Assembly (NCBI GenBank): GCA_902826605.1
Contig: CADEFM010000002.1
Coordinates: forward strand, 186,001 to 250,000
Length of the DNA: 64,000 nucleotides
DNA from: an uncultured Acidobacteriota bacterium
GTDB taxonomy: Bacteria; Acidobacteriota; Terriglobia; Bryobacterales; Bryobacteraceae
Direction of reading: 5' to 3'
A program made the translations under genes and the position numbers. Position 1 is the first letter of the stretch. Each line of letters begins with the position of its first letter. The notes below the pieces were generated by a model. The model did not search any database. It was not told the DNA's origin and saw nothing but the letters and a program-made list of their open reading frames with translations. This document shows positions 16,307 to 24,759 of the stretch, in pieces.

Positions 16307-18621
16307 GAACGTGTTTGGCGCTGGCGGTGGTCTGCGGCTTGATGGCCGTTCAGCCCGCGCTTGCGCAAGAATCGTTCGCCGCGTCGCTGCAACTGGATTC
16401 CGTGGTGGATCAAGCCGTGCGCGATGCCATGATCCCCGGGGCGGTGCTGGTGGTGGGACATGAAGGCCGCATTATTCATCGCAAGGCGTATGGTAACCGC
16501 GCCCTGGTTCCCGTGCGCGAACCGATGACCGTGGATACGATCTTCGACGTGGCGTCGCTGACGAAAGTAGTCGCCACCACTCCCGCGCTCATGAAATTGT
16601 TCGAGCAAGGCAAACTGCGCCTGAACGATCCCGTGACGGCCTACCTGCCAGATTTCCAAGGCGGCCGCAGCGACATTACAGTGCGCGATCTGATGACGCA
16701 TTTTTCGGGCCTGCGGCCCGATCTCGATCTGGAGCCCGCGTGGTCCGGCTATGAAACCGGCATCCATCTGGCGCTGATAGACAAACCCACCGCACCCGCC
16801 GGCACGCGCTTTCTTTACAGCGATATCAATTTCGTATTGCTGGGGGAAATTGTCCGCAAGCTAAGCGGGAAACCGCTCGACGAATACTCGCGCGCGCAGG
16901 TATTCGAGCCGCTCGGCATGCGCGAGACCTATTTCCACACGGCCCCGGGCCTGCGTTCACGAATCGCCCCCACGGAGATCAGCCCGTCCGGCGTTCCCTA
17001 TCGCGGCGTAGTGCATGACCCCACCTCCCGATTTATGGGCGGCGTGGCGGGACACGCCGGAGTCTTTTCCACGGCTGCGGATTTGGCCCGCTACGCGCAA
17101 ATGTGGACGGGTGGGAGTCCGCGACTATTTTCTGATGTAACTCTGCAGAAGTTCAGTTCCCCTAACTCGCCGCCCGATCAGCCCGTATTGCGCGGTCTGG
17201 GTTGGGACATCGATTCGTCCTATTCCTCTCCGCGCGGCGAGTTGTACGGACTGGGGTCCTTCGGCCACACCGGGTTCACCGGCACGTCGATGTGGATTGA
17301 TCCGGCATCGAAAACCTACGTGATTTTGCTCACCAACGCCGTGCATCCCAGGGCGGGGAAAAATATCAACGCGCTCCGATCGAAGGTGGCCACCGTGGTC
17401 GCGGCGGCACTCGGCGTTTCACATGCCGTGCCCGGCCGCTATGAGCTGCTGGAGAGCGCCGGTGCGCGCCGCATGACCGCACCCAATCGCCAGGTGCTGA
17501 CCGGAGTTGACGTCCTCGCGGCGGAAAAGTTCAGTACGTTACAAGGCAAGCGCGTCGGCCTGATCACGAATCACACGGGTCTTGACCGTGAAGGCCGCCG
17601 CAACATAGACGTCATGCGCCAAGCTGGTGTCCAGCTCATCGCGCTCTTTTCTCCGGAACATGGCCTGACGGGCAAGGAAGATCGAGCCGATATCGCCGAT
17701 AGCCGCGACGCGGCCACCGGTTTGCCCGTATGGAGCTTGTACGCGAATGGACGTTACCGGACGATTCCGGAAATGACGAATGATGTGGACGCGCTGGTCT
17801 TCGATATCCAGGACTCCGGCGCACGTTTCTACACGTATTCGTGCACCCTGCTTTCCGCGTTGGAGCAAGCCGCCAAGGCGAAGCGGCCTTTCTATGTTCT
17901 AGACCGCCCTAACCCCATCACCGGCACCCATGTCGAGGGGCCGGTGTTGGACTCCAATCTCCACAGTTTCGTCGGCTGCTTCGACATGCCGGTGCGCCAC
18001 GGCTTGACGTTGGGCGAACTAGCTACCATGGTCAACGCCGAGCGCAAACTTGGGGCGGATCTGCACGTGATCAAGGCAAAAGGTTGGGAACGCGGCGATT
18101 GGTTCGATTCCACAGGCCTTTCTTGGATTGACCCGTCACCCAATCTTCGCAGCCTGAATGCCGCTACGCTATACCCAGGCGTGGCGTTGCTGGAAGCGTC
18201 ACCCAATTATTCGGTGGGGCGGGGAACAGATGCCCCGTTTGAACAAGTTGGTTCCGATTGGATGCGCGGCCGAGAATTGGCGCAATACCTGAACACTCGC
18301 TTCATCCCCGGCGTCCGTGTTTATCCTACGCGGTTTCAGCCGGCTTCTGGTCCATTCACCGGAAAGGTGATCGAGGGCGTGCGCTTCGTAATCGTAAATC
18401 GTGAACAGTTCAATTCGGTTGGCCTGGGACTGGAACTCGCCGCTGCGCTTGAAAAGCTTTACCCCGGCAAAATCAGTTTTGAATCCTGTCGCTTCCTGCT
18501 CGGCAACCGGCATGTGATCGATGCCTTAACGCGGGGCGACTCAATCGGCAACATCGCGGTGGATGCACAGACACAAGCTCAGAAATTCCAAGATCGCAGA
18601 CGGCAATATCTACTGTATTGA
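16303..18621 (+). CDS. namZ: Beta-lactamase-fold serine hydrolase fused to NamZ (exo-beta-N-acetylmuramidase)
   Basis: 772 aa with a signal peptide ending near QPALAQ. Residues 30-375 are a class C beta-lactamase/esterase-type domain with SxxK in DVASLTKVV, YSD in LYSDINF and the HTG motif in GHTGFTG. Residues 395-772 are the DUF1343/NamZ domain, with GLITNHTG, FSPEHGLTG, VFDIQDSGARFYTY, LDRPNPI and FDMPVRHGLTLGEL. NamZ releases MurNAc from the non-reducing ends of peptidoglycan fragments, so the fusion likely joins peptide or ester trimming with muramidase action in cell-wall recycling. It is translationally coupled to phhB by a 4-bp overlap, though the functions look unrelated. Confidence 0.92.
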   Translation: MRTCLALAVVCGLMAVQPALAQESFAASLQLDSVVDQAVRDAMIPGAVLVVGHEGRIIHRKAYGNRALVPVREPMTVDTIFDVASLTKVVATTPALMKLFEQGKLRLNDPVTAYLPDFQGGRSDITVRDLMTHFSGLRPDLDLEPAWSGYETGIHLALIDKPTAPAGTRFLYSDINFVLLGEIVRKLSGKPLDEYSRAQVFEPLGMRETYFHTAPGLRSRIAPTEISPSGVPYRGVVHDPTSRFMGGVAGHAGVFSTAADLARYAQMWTGGSPRLFSDVTLQKFSSPNSPPDQPVLRGLGWDIDSSYSSPRGELYGLGSFGHTGFTGTSMWIDPASKTYVILLTNAVHPRAGKNINALRSKVATVVAAALGVSHAVPGRYELLESAGARRMTAPNRQVLTGVDVLAAEKFSTLQGKRVGLITNHTGLDREGRRNIDVMRQAGVQLIALFSPEHGLTGKEDRADIADSRDAATGLPVWSLYANGRYRTIPEMTNDVDALVFDIQDSGARFYTYSCTLLSALEQAAKAKRPFYVLDRPNPITGTHVEGPVLDSNLHSFVGCFDMPVRHGLTLGELATMVNAERKLGADLHVIKAKGWERGDWFDSTGLSWIDPSPNLRSLNAATLYPGVALLEASPNYSVGRGTDAPFEQVGSDWMRGRELAQYLNTRFIPGVRVYPTRFQPASGPFTGKVIEGVRFVIVNREQFNSVGLGLELAAALEKLYPGKISFESCRFLLGNRHVIDALTRGDSIGNIAVDAQTQAQKFQDRRRQYLLY

Positions 18622-18775
18622 GGCGTGTATGTTGCGTCTCCGAAAAATAGAAATGATTTTCCAGAATTTTTTTCAGATCCTGTAACCTTGGGCCAGCCAG
18701 AATCGTAATGTAGATAATCAATCCCCGTTACGACGGCGGGCGCGATCACCCCTATTCACCCAGAAAGCGCCCGCC

Positions 18776-18801
18776 AAACTTGCCCCGCGAGGGGCAAGTT
18801 T
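18776..18801. terminator. Perfect 11-bp hairpin with GCGA loop after cysK
   Basis: AAACTTGCCCC at 18776-18786 and GGGGCAAGTTT at 18791-18801 enclose GCGA. It sits 4 bp beyond the cysK stop and 155 bp beyond the namZ stop, on opposite strands, so it is probably a shared terminator. Confidence 0.75.
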
Positions 18802-18804
18802 CAT

Positions 18805-19758
18805 TTAGTCCGACAATCCATCAAACAACACCGAGGTCAAATACCGCTCTCCCGAGTCCGGAAGAATCACTACAATCGTTTTCCCCTTCATCTCTGCGGT
18901 CTTAGCGATCCGAACCGCAGCTACTACTGCAGCTCCTCCGGATATCCCAGCCAGTACCCCTTCCTCTTTGGAGAGCCTCCTCGCCATTTCCACAGACTCA
19001 TCGTCGCTCACCTGTTCAACCCGGTCTACCATCTTTAAATCCAACGTGCCCGGGATGAAACCTGCACCGATGCCTTGGATTCCATGAGGGCCAGGCTCGA
19101 TCGCCTTTCCTGCCAGGGTTTGCGAAATTACAGGGCTACCGGAGGGCTCTACGCCTATTGAAAGAATAGGTTTCTTTTTTTCCAGCTTGATGTAGCGGGA
19201 AACGCCAGTAATGGTGCCGCCCGTTCCGATGCCCGCCACCAGCACATCCACTTTGCCGCTGGTATCGTCCCAGATCTCGGGTCCGGTGGTCTTGAAGTGT
19301 ATGTCCGGATTCGCAGGGTTCTGAAACTGCTGCAGGAGCACCCACCTGTGGGGATCCGCAGCCACGATGTGCTCGGCGCGATCAATCGAGGCCTGCATGC
19401 CCAGGGACCCGTCCGTGAGAATAATTCTAGCGCCTAGCAGTTGCAAAACTTTTCGACGCTCGAGCGACATGGTCTCCGGCATCAGCAGTGTCACCGGATA
19501 GCCGCGCGCGGCCCCGACGAATGCCAACGCGATACCTGTGTTCCCGCTGGTGGGTTCAATGATGGACTTGCCGGGTTTCAAGATGCCGCGCCGTTCGGCG
19601 TCCCAGATCATGGCCGCGCCAATGCGGCACTTTACCGAATACGCCGGATTACGGCCCTCGATTTTCGCCACTACAATCGCTTGCGCGCCATCAGTTACAC
19701 GATTGAGCCGCACCAAAGGCGTGCGGCCGATCGCAAAAGAATTGTCAGGAAATATCAT
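18805..19758 (-). CDS. cysK: Cysteine synthase A
   Basis: 317 aa PLP enzyme making cysteine from O-acetylserine and sulfide. The PLP lysine is in [11 protein letters not shown], the variant motif also found in enterobacterial CysK (NPSFSVKCRIG). [12 protein letters not shown], the PLP phosphate loop [21 protein letters not shown] and the serine of the GISGGAAV segment follow. Starts at ATG 19758; the Rrf2-type regulator gene lies just upstream on the same strand and probably controls it. Confidence 0.96.
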   Translation of the reverse strand: MIFPDNSFAIGRTPLVRLNRVTDGAQAIVVAKIEGRNPAYSVKCRIGAAMIWDAERRGILKPGKSIIEPTSGNTGIALAFVGAARGYPVTLLMPETMSLERRKVLQLLGARIILTDGSLGMQASIDRAEHIVAADPHRWVLLQQFQNPANPDIHFKTTGPEIWDDTSGKVDVLVAGIGTGGTITGVSRYIKLEKKKPILSIGVEPSGSPVISQTLAGKAIEPGPHGIQGIGAGFIPGTLDLKMVDRVEQVSDDESVEMARRLSKEEGVLAGISGGAAVVAAVRIAKTAEMKGKTIVVILPDSGERYLTSVLFDGLSD

Positions 19759-19773
19759 CCACTCTCCAAAACG

Positions 19774-20187
19774 TCAAATGTCCCAAGTCGCCACGTAGCG
19801 GGTTTGCGATTGCTTCCAGCGGCGGGCGAGTTCCGCGAAACTGGTGCGGTCAACGATTTTGGAGACCGCCTCATCCACGTCTTTCCACAAGTCCGCGAAG
19901 GGCACCGGCGCACCGCGCGCGGTTTTCTTCCGATCTTCTACGAAGTTCAGCACCTCACCCACGGTAATTTGATCCGCGGGTTTGGCCAGGCGATAGCCGC
20001 CTTCCGCTCCGCGGCGCGATTCGACGAAGCCGCCCTGCTTAAGGCTCGCCAAGATCAGCTCCAGAAATTTCTGCGGAATTTTCTGCCGTCGCGCGATATC
20101 GGCGATCTTCACCGGCTCACCCGGAGCCTGCAGCGCGAGGTCGAAGATGGCTTGCAACGCGTAGTCGCTTTTGACGGAAATATTCAT
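19774..20187 (-). CDS. Rrf2-family transcriptional regulator (CymR-like)
   Basis: From ATG at 20187 the product is 137 aa and begins MNISVKSDYALQAIFDLAL, the usual Rrf2 start; the open frame reaches 20232 but adds unlike residues. The winged helix includes VKIADIARRQKIPQKFLELIL and the wing GGFVESRRGAEGGYRL. It lacks the three-Cys cluster of IscR, so it is not an Fe-S sensor. It is 15 bp upstream of cysK, the arrangement of CymR-type cysteine regulators. Confidence 0.9.
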   Translation of the reverse strand: MNISVKSDYALQAIFDLALQAPGEPVKIADIARRQKIPQKFLELILASLKQGGFVESRRGAEGGYRLAKPADQITVGEVLNFVEDRKKTARGAPVPFADLWKDVDEAVSKIVDRTSFAELARRWKQSQTRYVATWDI

Positions 20188-20442
20188 CCGGATGGGTGAG
20201 CGCGTCCCACAAGGCGCCGCCGGCCCTGTCAAGGAATGAACACGCGCTACTTATTGAAATTGTAGGAGGTAGCGGCGGTGTGTGTAAAGGTCGCGATTAT
20301 GCAAGCCCCACGAGCGAATCCGTTTGCAGTCACCCACTGGCATTGGACGATATAGAATTTTGTACAATCGCTGTGTAATTGGATTCATAATGGCCGTCGC
20401 GAATGCCCGGTTATCAACTTCTCTGGAATCCGTCGGATCTGG

Positions 20443-20976
20443 ATGGGGTGTCTTAAGAACATGTCCTCTCTCAACGTTACTGAGATGGTGCAGCGATATC
20501 GACAAGCGCTAAGGTTTGTATGGAATTCTTGCATTTGGGTCGACGAAGGTCTTCGAAACTGGGAGTCGGTCTATTCCTGGCGTGAACTGAAGATCCCCCT
20601 CTTTAAAACCCTCATAGCGGACCCATTAGGCCTGCAGACGGGAGAAACTATGTTTGGGCCGAATTTCCAAGTCGTGCCGAACTCTATGTTTGTTGAAGGT
20701 TTTCCTGAGATCGCCATAGATGCTCGACCCCCGGGTACTCCAGACGGCGCTGTGTGGAGATCCGTAAAAGGACCTTTCAAGTCAGATCAAGTAAAACTAA
20801 CGTTGTTGGATATTGCTGATTTCACTCCGATGGGCTACGTTGATTTAAGATTTTACGTTGTTTTAGTGGACTACTTTCAACCTGATCAAAGTTGCGTCGG
20901 CCATCGCGCGCTAGTCGATGTTACCTTTGCCGACGTCTTGTGGAACAACGGTATCCACCCGATGAACACCACGTGA
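20443..20976 (+). CDS. Orphan protein, unknown
   Basis: 177 aa (171 aa if the ATG at 20461 is used), acidic, no signal peptide or membrane span. Aromatic-rich segments such as RFVWNSCIWVDEGLRNWESVY and VDLRFYVVLVDYFQPD give no family I recognise. Base composition is visibly lower in GC than in the flanking housekeeping genes. It is the first gene of a small island that ends with the toxin-antitoxin pair, so an effector, immunity or phage-related role is possible but unsupported. Confidence 0.5.
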   Translation: MGCLKNMSSLNVTEMVQRYRQALRFVWNSCIWVDEGLRNWESVYSWRELKIPLFKTLIADPLGLQTGETMFGPNFQVVPNSMFVEGFPEIAIDARPPGTPDGAVWRSVKGPFKSDQVKLTLLDIADFTPMGYVDLRFYVVLVDYFQPDQSCVGHRALVDVTFADVLWNNGIHPMNTT

Positions 20977-21163
20977 CAGCTGCATTATTGCCGAGAACAA
21001 GCAATTAGGTGCGGCCTTGGGCCAGCCGTTTTGGAATAATTCCTCGCATTCGGAAATCGGATGCGCCGCGAGGCCGTATCGTAAGACGGGATGTGTAGAG
21101 CCGGGCGCTCCGCCTCTTTAACCTTCGCGCCAAACCGCTTCCAGCAGGGAATAGGAGAACACG

Positions 21164-21820
21164 GTGTCCGACAAAATTGAGCTAGGTGAAAACGCCATAG
21201 CGTATATTCGTTCCAACTTGATTGGATGGGGCGGCATGTGGAAATCGATTGGAGAGAGAGACTTGGAATCGGGATCTGTCTTTGCGTATTTTCCCAGGTC
21301 AATTTCGGACTCAGCTTCGTTGAATCTAGAGGAAGGTCTTTTCAATCAGGAGGAGCGAATGCGCGATGACGGCGATTGGTCGTCGAAGGACAAGCCGAAT
21401 CTATTCGTCAAGGCTTATCTGGCTCGCGGAAGCGAGCAACTAGCTCTGCTCCAAAGACCACGGCTGCGGCCAAACCGAAACTATCCGACTTCGAGTGGAG
21501 AGCATTTCGGTTTTGTGAAGCGAACCACATCAGAAAGACCCGAATTTCCTACTGAGATCTACCAATACTTCACTGGCGGGGACGCTTCAATCAAGGACGT
21601 TGCGTTTTTCATGTCGTTTTCCGAATTTTGGTCGATGACCTGCGCGCTGACCTCGACGAATCAGCAACTCACTTCCGGAATGGAGGTGGATGCAGGATTT
21701 GTTCTCGACTGCGCCAAGAATACGCAATACCTCTTAATGAACGCTTGCGACGGAGACATCACACTGGTATGGTCAGCCGATAGGACGTTGAGAGAGAAGC
21801 TGGAGACCGAAGCCTCATAG
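21164..21820 (+). CDS. Orphan protein, unknown
   Basis: 218 aa from a GTG start. The protein is soluble, with no signal peptide; stretches such as IAYIRSNLIGWGGMWKS, DVAFFMSFSEFWSMTCALTS and FVLDCAKNTQYLLMNA look folded and codon use looks like coding sequence, but no family is recognised. It lies 187 bp after the other orphan gene and upstream of the relic folE end. Confidence 0.5.
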   Translation: MSDKIELGENAIAYIRSNLIGWGGMWKSIGERDLESGSVFAYFPRSISDSASLNLEEGLFNQEERMRDDGDWSSKDKPNLFVKAYLARGSEQLALLQRPRLRPNRNYPTSSGEHFGFVKRTTSERPEFPTEIYQYFTGGDASIKDVAFFMSFSEFWSMTCALTSTNQQLTSGMEVDAGFVLDCAKNTQYLLMNACDGDITLVWSADRTLREKLETEAS

Positions 21821-21890
21821 ATGCGTTGTGTGCATAACCGATCCATTGAGGCCAAACGGACATCACTGAGCCGCCGTCCAATGGTTCAGC

Positions 21891-21946
21891 CGCGCACCAG
21901 CGACAAGAACTCATCCAGCGTCGCTTTATTCTTGCGGACGCTGCCG
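21891..21946 (-). repeat. Displaced copy of the folE 3' end
   Basis: These 56 bases match 22723-22778 at 52 of 56 positions, in the same orientation, 832 bp apart. On the minus strand they still encode [16 protein letters not shown] and a stop, the last codons of GTP cyclohydrolase I. The remainder of folE is absent here. The two copies bracket the toxin-antitoxin pair like direct repeats. Confidence 0.85.
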
Positions 21947-21954
21947 GGATTGCG

Positions 21955-22407
21955 CTAGCCTACCGCGCGCCGCAACTCTTGCATAAGATTTGTATCTCGT
22001 AAAACGCGGATTCCGTGTTTATGGCAATAAGTCTCAACCAGCGGATGATGGAAAGCTTCGTCGCGTGTGCAGAGGATATCGGCACGACCGAGAACGGCCG
22101 TCTGTACAATGGGGTCGTCGTCCGGATCACTCACGATGGACGGAGCCGTCTTGGGAAGATTCACCATAATTGACACTGCTTCGAGCGCCGTGAGGTATTG
22201 GGCGATTACATCGTCGGAAAGTGGCCATCGTTTCCGCACGTGGGGATACTGAAAGACTCGGCGCGTTTCATCGAGAATGCCTGACGAAAGGATCAACGTG
22301 TCTCGAGCGCTAGAAATAATCGTCAGAAGTAGATCGCGCGCCAATCCGTGTGGCAAGACCGCTGGATTGGCACGGACAAGAATATTGGTATCGAGAACGA
22401 TTCTCAC
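21955..22407 (-). CDS. PIN-domain ribonuclease toxin (VapC-like)
   Basis: 150 aa PIN domain of the type called putative toxin-antitoxin toxin, PIN family. The acidic residues that bind Mg are seen in VLDTNILVRA, in SGILDETRR, in SDPDDDPIVQTA and in CTRDEAF. Toxins of this fold cut RNA. The gene overlaps the end of the antitoxin gene by 4 bp and is read after it. Confidence 0.88.
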   Translation of the reverse strand: MRIVLDTNILVRANPAVLPHGLARDLLLTIISSARDTLILSSGILDETRRVFQYPHVRKRWPLSDDVIAQYLTALEAVSIMVNLPKTAPSIVSDPDDDPIVQTAVLGRADILCTRDEAFHHPLVETYCHKHGIRVLRDTNLMQELRRAVG

Positions 22408-22670
22408 GAGCGCCAGCTACGTTGGGGCCTCACTTCCGCCAACGCGGCTTCTAGCGCTGCTTCCATTTCCTCGGCGGTAGCGAGCAGGGAATTAGGACAC
22501 GCCATCTGGTCGAGCGTCTTTGTTAACGCTTCCGTCGACCGCAGGCGCTGCCGCTCCAATGCCTGCTCTATGAGCTGAGCAAGATAGCGTTCCGTCGGCA
22601 GGCTTACGGCGCGCGCCTGGGAGGCCAATGCGGCTTCGACTTCTTCGGGTAGGTCGATGGTCAGGCTCAT
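22404..22670 (-). CDS. Ribbon-helix-helix-type antitoxin
   Basis: 88 aa. The N-terminal SLTIDLPEEVEAAL is a ribbon-helix-helix-like DNA-binding segment, followed by helical stretches that would wrap the toxin. It overlaps the PIN gene (ATGA) in the standard antitoxin-toxin order and probably represses its own promoter. It ends within 50 bp of the folE stop. Confidence 0.8.
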   Translation of the reverse strand: MSLTIDLPEEVEAALASQARAVSLPTERYLAQLIEQALERQRLRSTEALTKTLDQMACPNSLLATAEEMEAALEAALAEVRPQRSWRS

Positions 22671-22717
22671 AATCCCTCGATCTGTATCCAGGATAACCGG
22701 AATCGACCGCCCAGCGC

Positions 22718-23308
22718 CTACCCGCGCACCAGCGACAAGAACTCATCCCTCGTTGCTTTATTCTTGCGGAAGCTGCCGAGCATGGTGGAGGTCACGGTGC
22801 CGGAATGCTGCTTTTCCACGCCGCGCATCATCATGCAGAAGTGCTGCGCTTCGCACAGCACGCCCACTCCGCGGGGAGAGACTACCTCGGACACAGCCTC
22901 CGCGATTTGCTGTGTCATGCGCTCCTGCAGTTGCAGGCGGCGGGCGAACATGTCCACGATGCGGGGAAGCTTGCTCAGCCCGATCACGCGATCCTTTGGA
23001 AGGTATGCAATGTGGACCTTGCCGAAAAATGGCAATAGATGATGCTCGCACATGCTGAAGAACTCAATGTTCTTCACAATCACCATCTCGTCGCACTTCA
23101 CGCTGAATAACGCGCCGTTTACGATTTGACCGAGATTACTTTCGTAACCACTCGTCAGATACCGCAAAGCGCCTTCAAACCGGTGCGGTGTTTTCACTAA
23201 TCCTTCGCGCGACGGGTCTTCTCCCAATAGCTGAAGTATTTTCTGCAGGTGCGTGGCGATCGCTCCCTCGCGTTCCGGCATCACTTGCACTTTAGCCTTC
23301 GATTTCAT
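22718..23308 (-). CDS. folE: GTP cyclohydrolase I
   Basis: 196 aa from ATG at 23308 ([15 protein letters not shown]); the frame is open further upstream but that part is the neighbouring gene in another frame. The enzyme makes dihydroneopterin triphosphate from GTP. Zn ligands are seen in CEHHLLPF and in the cysteine of [11 protein letters not shown]; the [17 protein letters not shown] and [12 protein letters not shown] blocks are conserved. It overlaps the upstream PTPS gene by 4 bp (ATGA). Its last 56 bases are duplicated at 21891-21946. Confidence 0.96.
   Translation of the reverse strand: MKSKAKVQVMPEREGAIATHLQKILQLLGEDPSREGLVKTPHRFEGALRYLTSGYESNLGQIVNGALFSVKCDEMVIVKNIEFFSMCEHHLLPFFGKVHIAYLPKDRVIGLSKLPRIVDMFARRLQLQERMTQQIAEAVSEVVSPRGVGVLCEAQHFCMMMRGVEKQHSGTVTSTMLGSFRKNKATRDEFLSLVRG
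22723..22778 (-). repeat. folE 3' end, in place copy of the direct repeat
   Basis: In-place partner of 21891-21946, encoding [15 protein letters not shown] and the folE stop; four base differences separate the copies. Confidence 0.85.
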
Positions 23309-23709
23309 TTGGTTTCCAATTCGAATGTGTTTCGCGCGGTCTCGGAGATGCGCACGCGGGCCAGGCGCGCAGGCAGCGTCCACCGTTCGTGCAGCATGGA
23401 TTCCACCGCGAAGGCCAGATTTTCCGTGGTGGCAACGCAACCTGCCAGAGCGGGAACATCCACGTTCAAGTTGCGATGATCCACCCGCTCCAAGACTTGC
23501 GCTTGCACTATCCAATCCAGCGCTTCGCGATTCACAATCTGACCGGAGGCATCCGGTGTTCCCTCCACGGTGATGTCGAGCAAGTAATCGTGCCCGTGTC
23601 CGTACGGGTTATTGCACTTTCCATACAGACGGGCGTTTTCCTGCGGGCTTAGCGCGTCCGTGTTCAACCGATGCGAGGCGGCAAAGTGATAGCGGCGCGT
23701 AAGACGCAT
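23305..23709 (-). CDS. queD: 6-pyruvoyltetrahydropterin synthase / QueD family, with catalytic Cys
   Basis: 134 aa from the ATG at 23709 ([15 protein letters not shown]). Zn-binding histidines are in AASH and GHGHDY, and the catalytic cysteine is in [11 protein letters not shown], the same arrangement as in animal PTPS. It acts on dihydroneopterin triphosphate, the FolE product, to give either 6-pyruvoyl-tetrahydropterin or the queuosine precursor. It is coupled to folE by a 4-bp overlap and follows the paralogue at 23717-24145 after 7 bp. Confidence 0.92.
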   Translation of the reverse strand: MRLTRRYHFAASHRLNTDALSPQENARLYGKCNNPYGHGHDYLLDITVEGTPDASGQIVNREALDWIVQAQVLERVDHRNLNVDVPALAGCVATTENLAFAVESMLHERWTLPARLARVRISETARNTFELETK

Positions 23710-23716
23710 ACGACTC

Positions 23717-24145
23717 CTAAAAAGCCTCGCCGCGATAGTCCACGTAGAGGTCAGCCGTCTCAAACAGACGGATATTGTGCAGCCTCGCATGGGGCGACTG
23801 AATGCGTGGTTGCAGGCGCTTCCAGATTTCGATCGCCAGATTCTCGGTGGTGGGCACCACATTGCCCGTGGCGGCCGTGAACGGGGCCACCTCGCAATTG
23901 AGCGACCTATGGTCCATGGGATCTACGACCTCATGGTTGATGATTTCCTTCAATTCGCGCAGATCGAACACCATTCCGGTGACGGGGTCAGGATCGCCTT
24001 CAATCGTTACTTCCAGGACGAAGTTGTGCCCATGCCCGCCGGGATTGGCATTCACTCCATACAGGACGCGATTCTCCTCAAGACTTAGGGCCGGGTTGGC
24101 ACAGACGTGAGACGCGGAGAATTCGGCTTTCCTGGTGAGTAGCAT
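23717..24145 (-). CDS. PTPS/QueD paralogue lacking the catalytic cysteine
   Basis: 142 aa, first gene of the PTPS-PTPS-folE operon. It keeps the Zn histidines (FSASH, GGHGHNF), the DLRELKEI segment, DHRSLNCEV, PTTENLAIEIW and the ETAD glutamate, but where the active paralogue has GKCNNP it reads GVNANP, so the nucleophilic Cys is missing. Enzymes of the PTPS-III class replace Cys by Glu; here neither is present. It may be a regulatory or heteromeric partner, or catalyse different chemistry. Confidence 0.88.
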   Translation of the reverse strand: MLLTRKAEFSASHVCANPALSLEENRVLYGVNANPGGHGHNFVLEVTIEGDPDPVTGMVFDLRELKEIINHEVVDPMDHRSLNCEVAPFTAATGNVVPTTENLAIEIWKRLQPRIQSPHARLHNIRLFETADLYVDYRGEAF

Positions 24146-24234
24146 GACGCTTAATTAAGGCCGACAAGTGTTAAGATGCACAAGGACGGCGAGCGATGCA
24201 GCTTTGGCTCCCCGGACCCTAGTAAAATAATAGC

Positions 24235-24750
24235 GTGAACCGCGGAAATCAGATATTACTGGCGTTGGTGGTCGTGCTGACAGGCGCCTTGGTCTGGGTG
24301 ATATCAGGCACGCTCGAGCCGAATATTACCAATGTGGGCGATACCGCCCCCGATTTTCAGGTACGCGGAGACGATGGCAAACTATTCACTCGTAAAGACT
24401 TTGGGGGGAAAGTTCTAGTCCTGAATTTTTGGGCATCGTGGTGCGCCCCGTGCGTGGAAGAAGTTCCTTCCCTGGAAGCCTTTCAACGCACGATGAGGGA
24501 TCAGAACGTAGTGGTGCTGGGTGTCAGCATAGACAGAAACGAGAAACTCTACCGTCAATTCATCAAGCGCTTCGGAGTCACCTTCCCGACCGCGCGCGAC
24601 CCGGAGGCCGATATCAGCTACCGCTACGGGACTTTTCAGATTCCGGAAACGTATATCATCGACAGTCAAGGCAAGGTGCGCGAGAAAATCATTAGCAGCA
24701 CCAACTGGATGGATTCCAAATTCTTGCAGCGCGTGAAATCGTACCTCTAA
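24235..24750 (+). CDS. TlpA-type membrane-tethered thiol-disulfide oxidoreductase
   Basis: 171 aa from GTG at 24235. One N-terminal membrane segment (residues 7-24) anchors a thioredoxin fold facing outward, with the redox motif WCAPC near 66-70 and the cis-Pro in QIPETYIID. Proteins of this group reduce or oxidise extracytoplasmic thiols, for example during cytochrome c maturation, or act as peroxiredoxin-like (AhpC/TSA) enzymes. It ends 9 bp before the GlcD gene. Confidence 0.9.
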   Translation: MNRGNQILLALVVVLTGALVWVISGTLEPNITNVGDTAPDFQVRGDDGKLFTRKDFGGKVLVLNFWASWCAPCVEEVPSLEAFQRTMRDQNVVVLGVSIDRNEKLYRQFIKRFGVTFPTARDPEADISYRYGTFQIPETYIIDSQGKVREKIISSTNWMDSKFLQRVKSYL

Positions 24751-24759
24751 CCCTCCCAC

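Noticed and set aside
20343..20368. Possible promoter TTGGAC...TACAAT before the orphan gene
   Set aside because: Spacing of 14 bp is too short for a normal sigma-70 promoter.
18686..21027. 13-base CCTTGGGCCAGCC found at 18686 and 21015
   Set aside because: Same orientation but flanks show no further similarity; taken as coincidence in GC-rich sequence.
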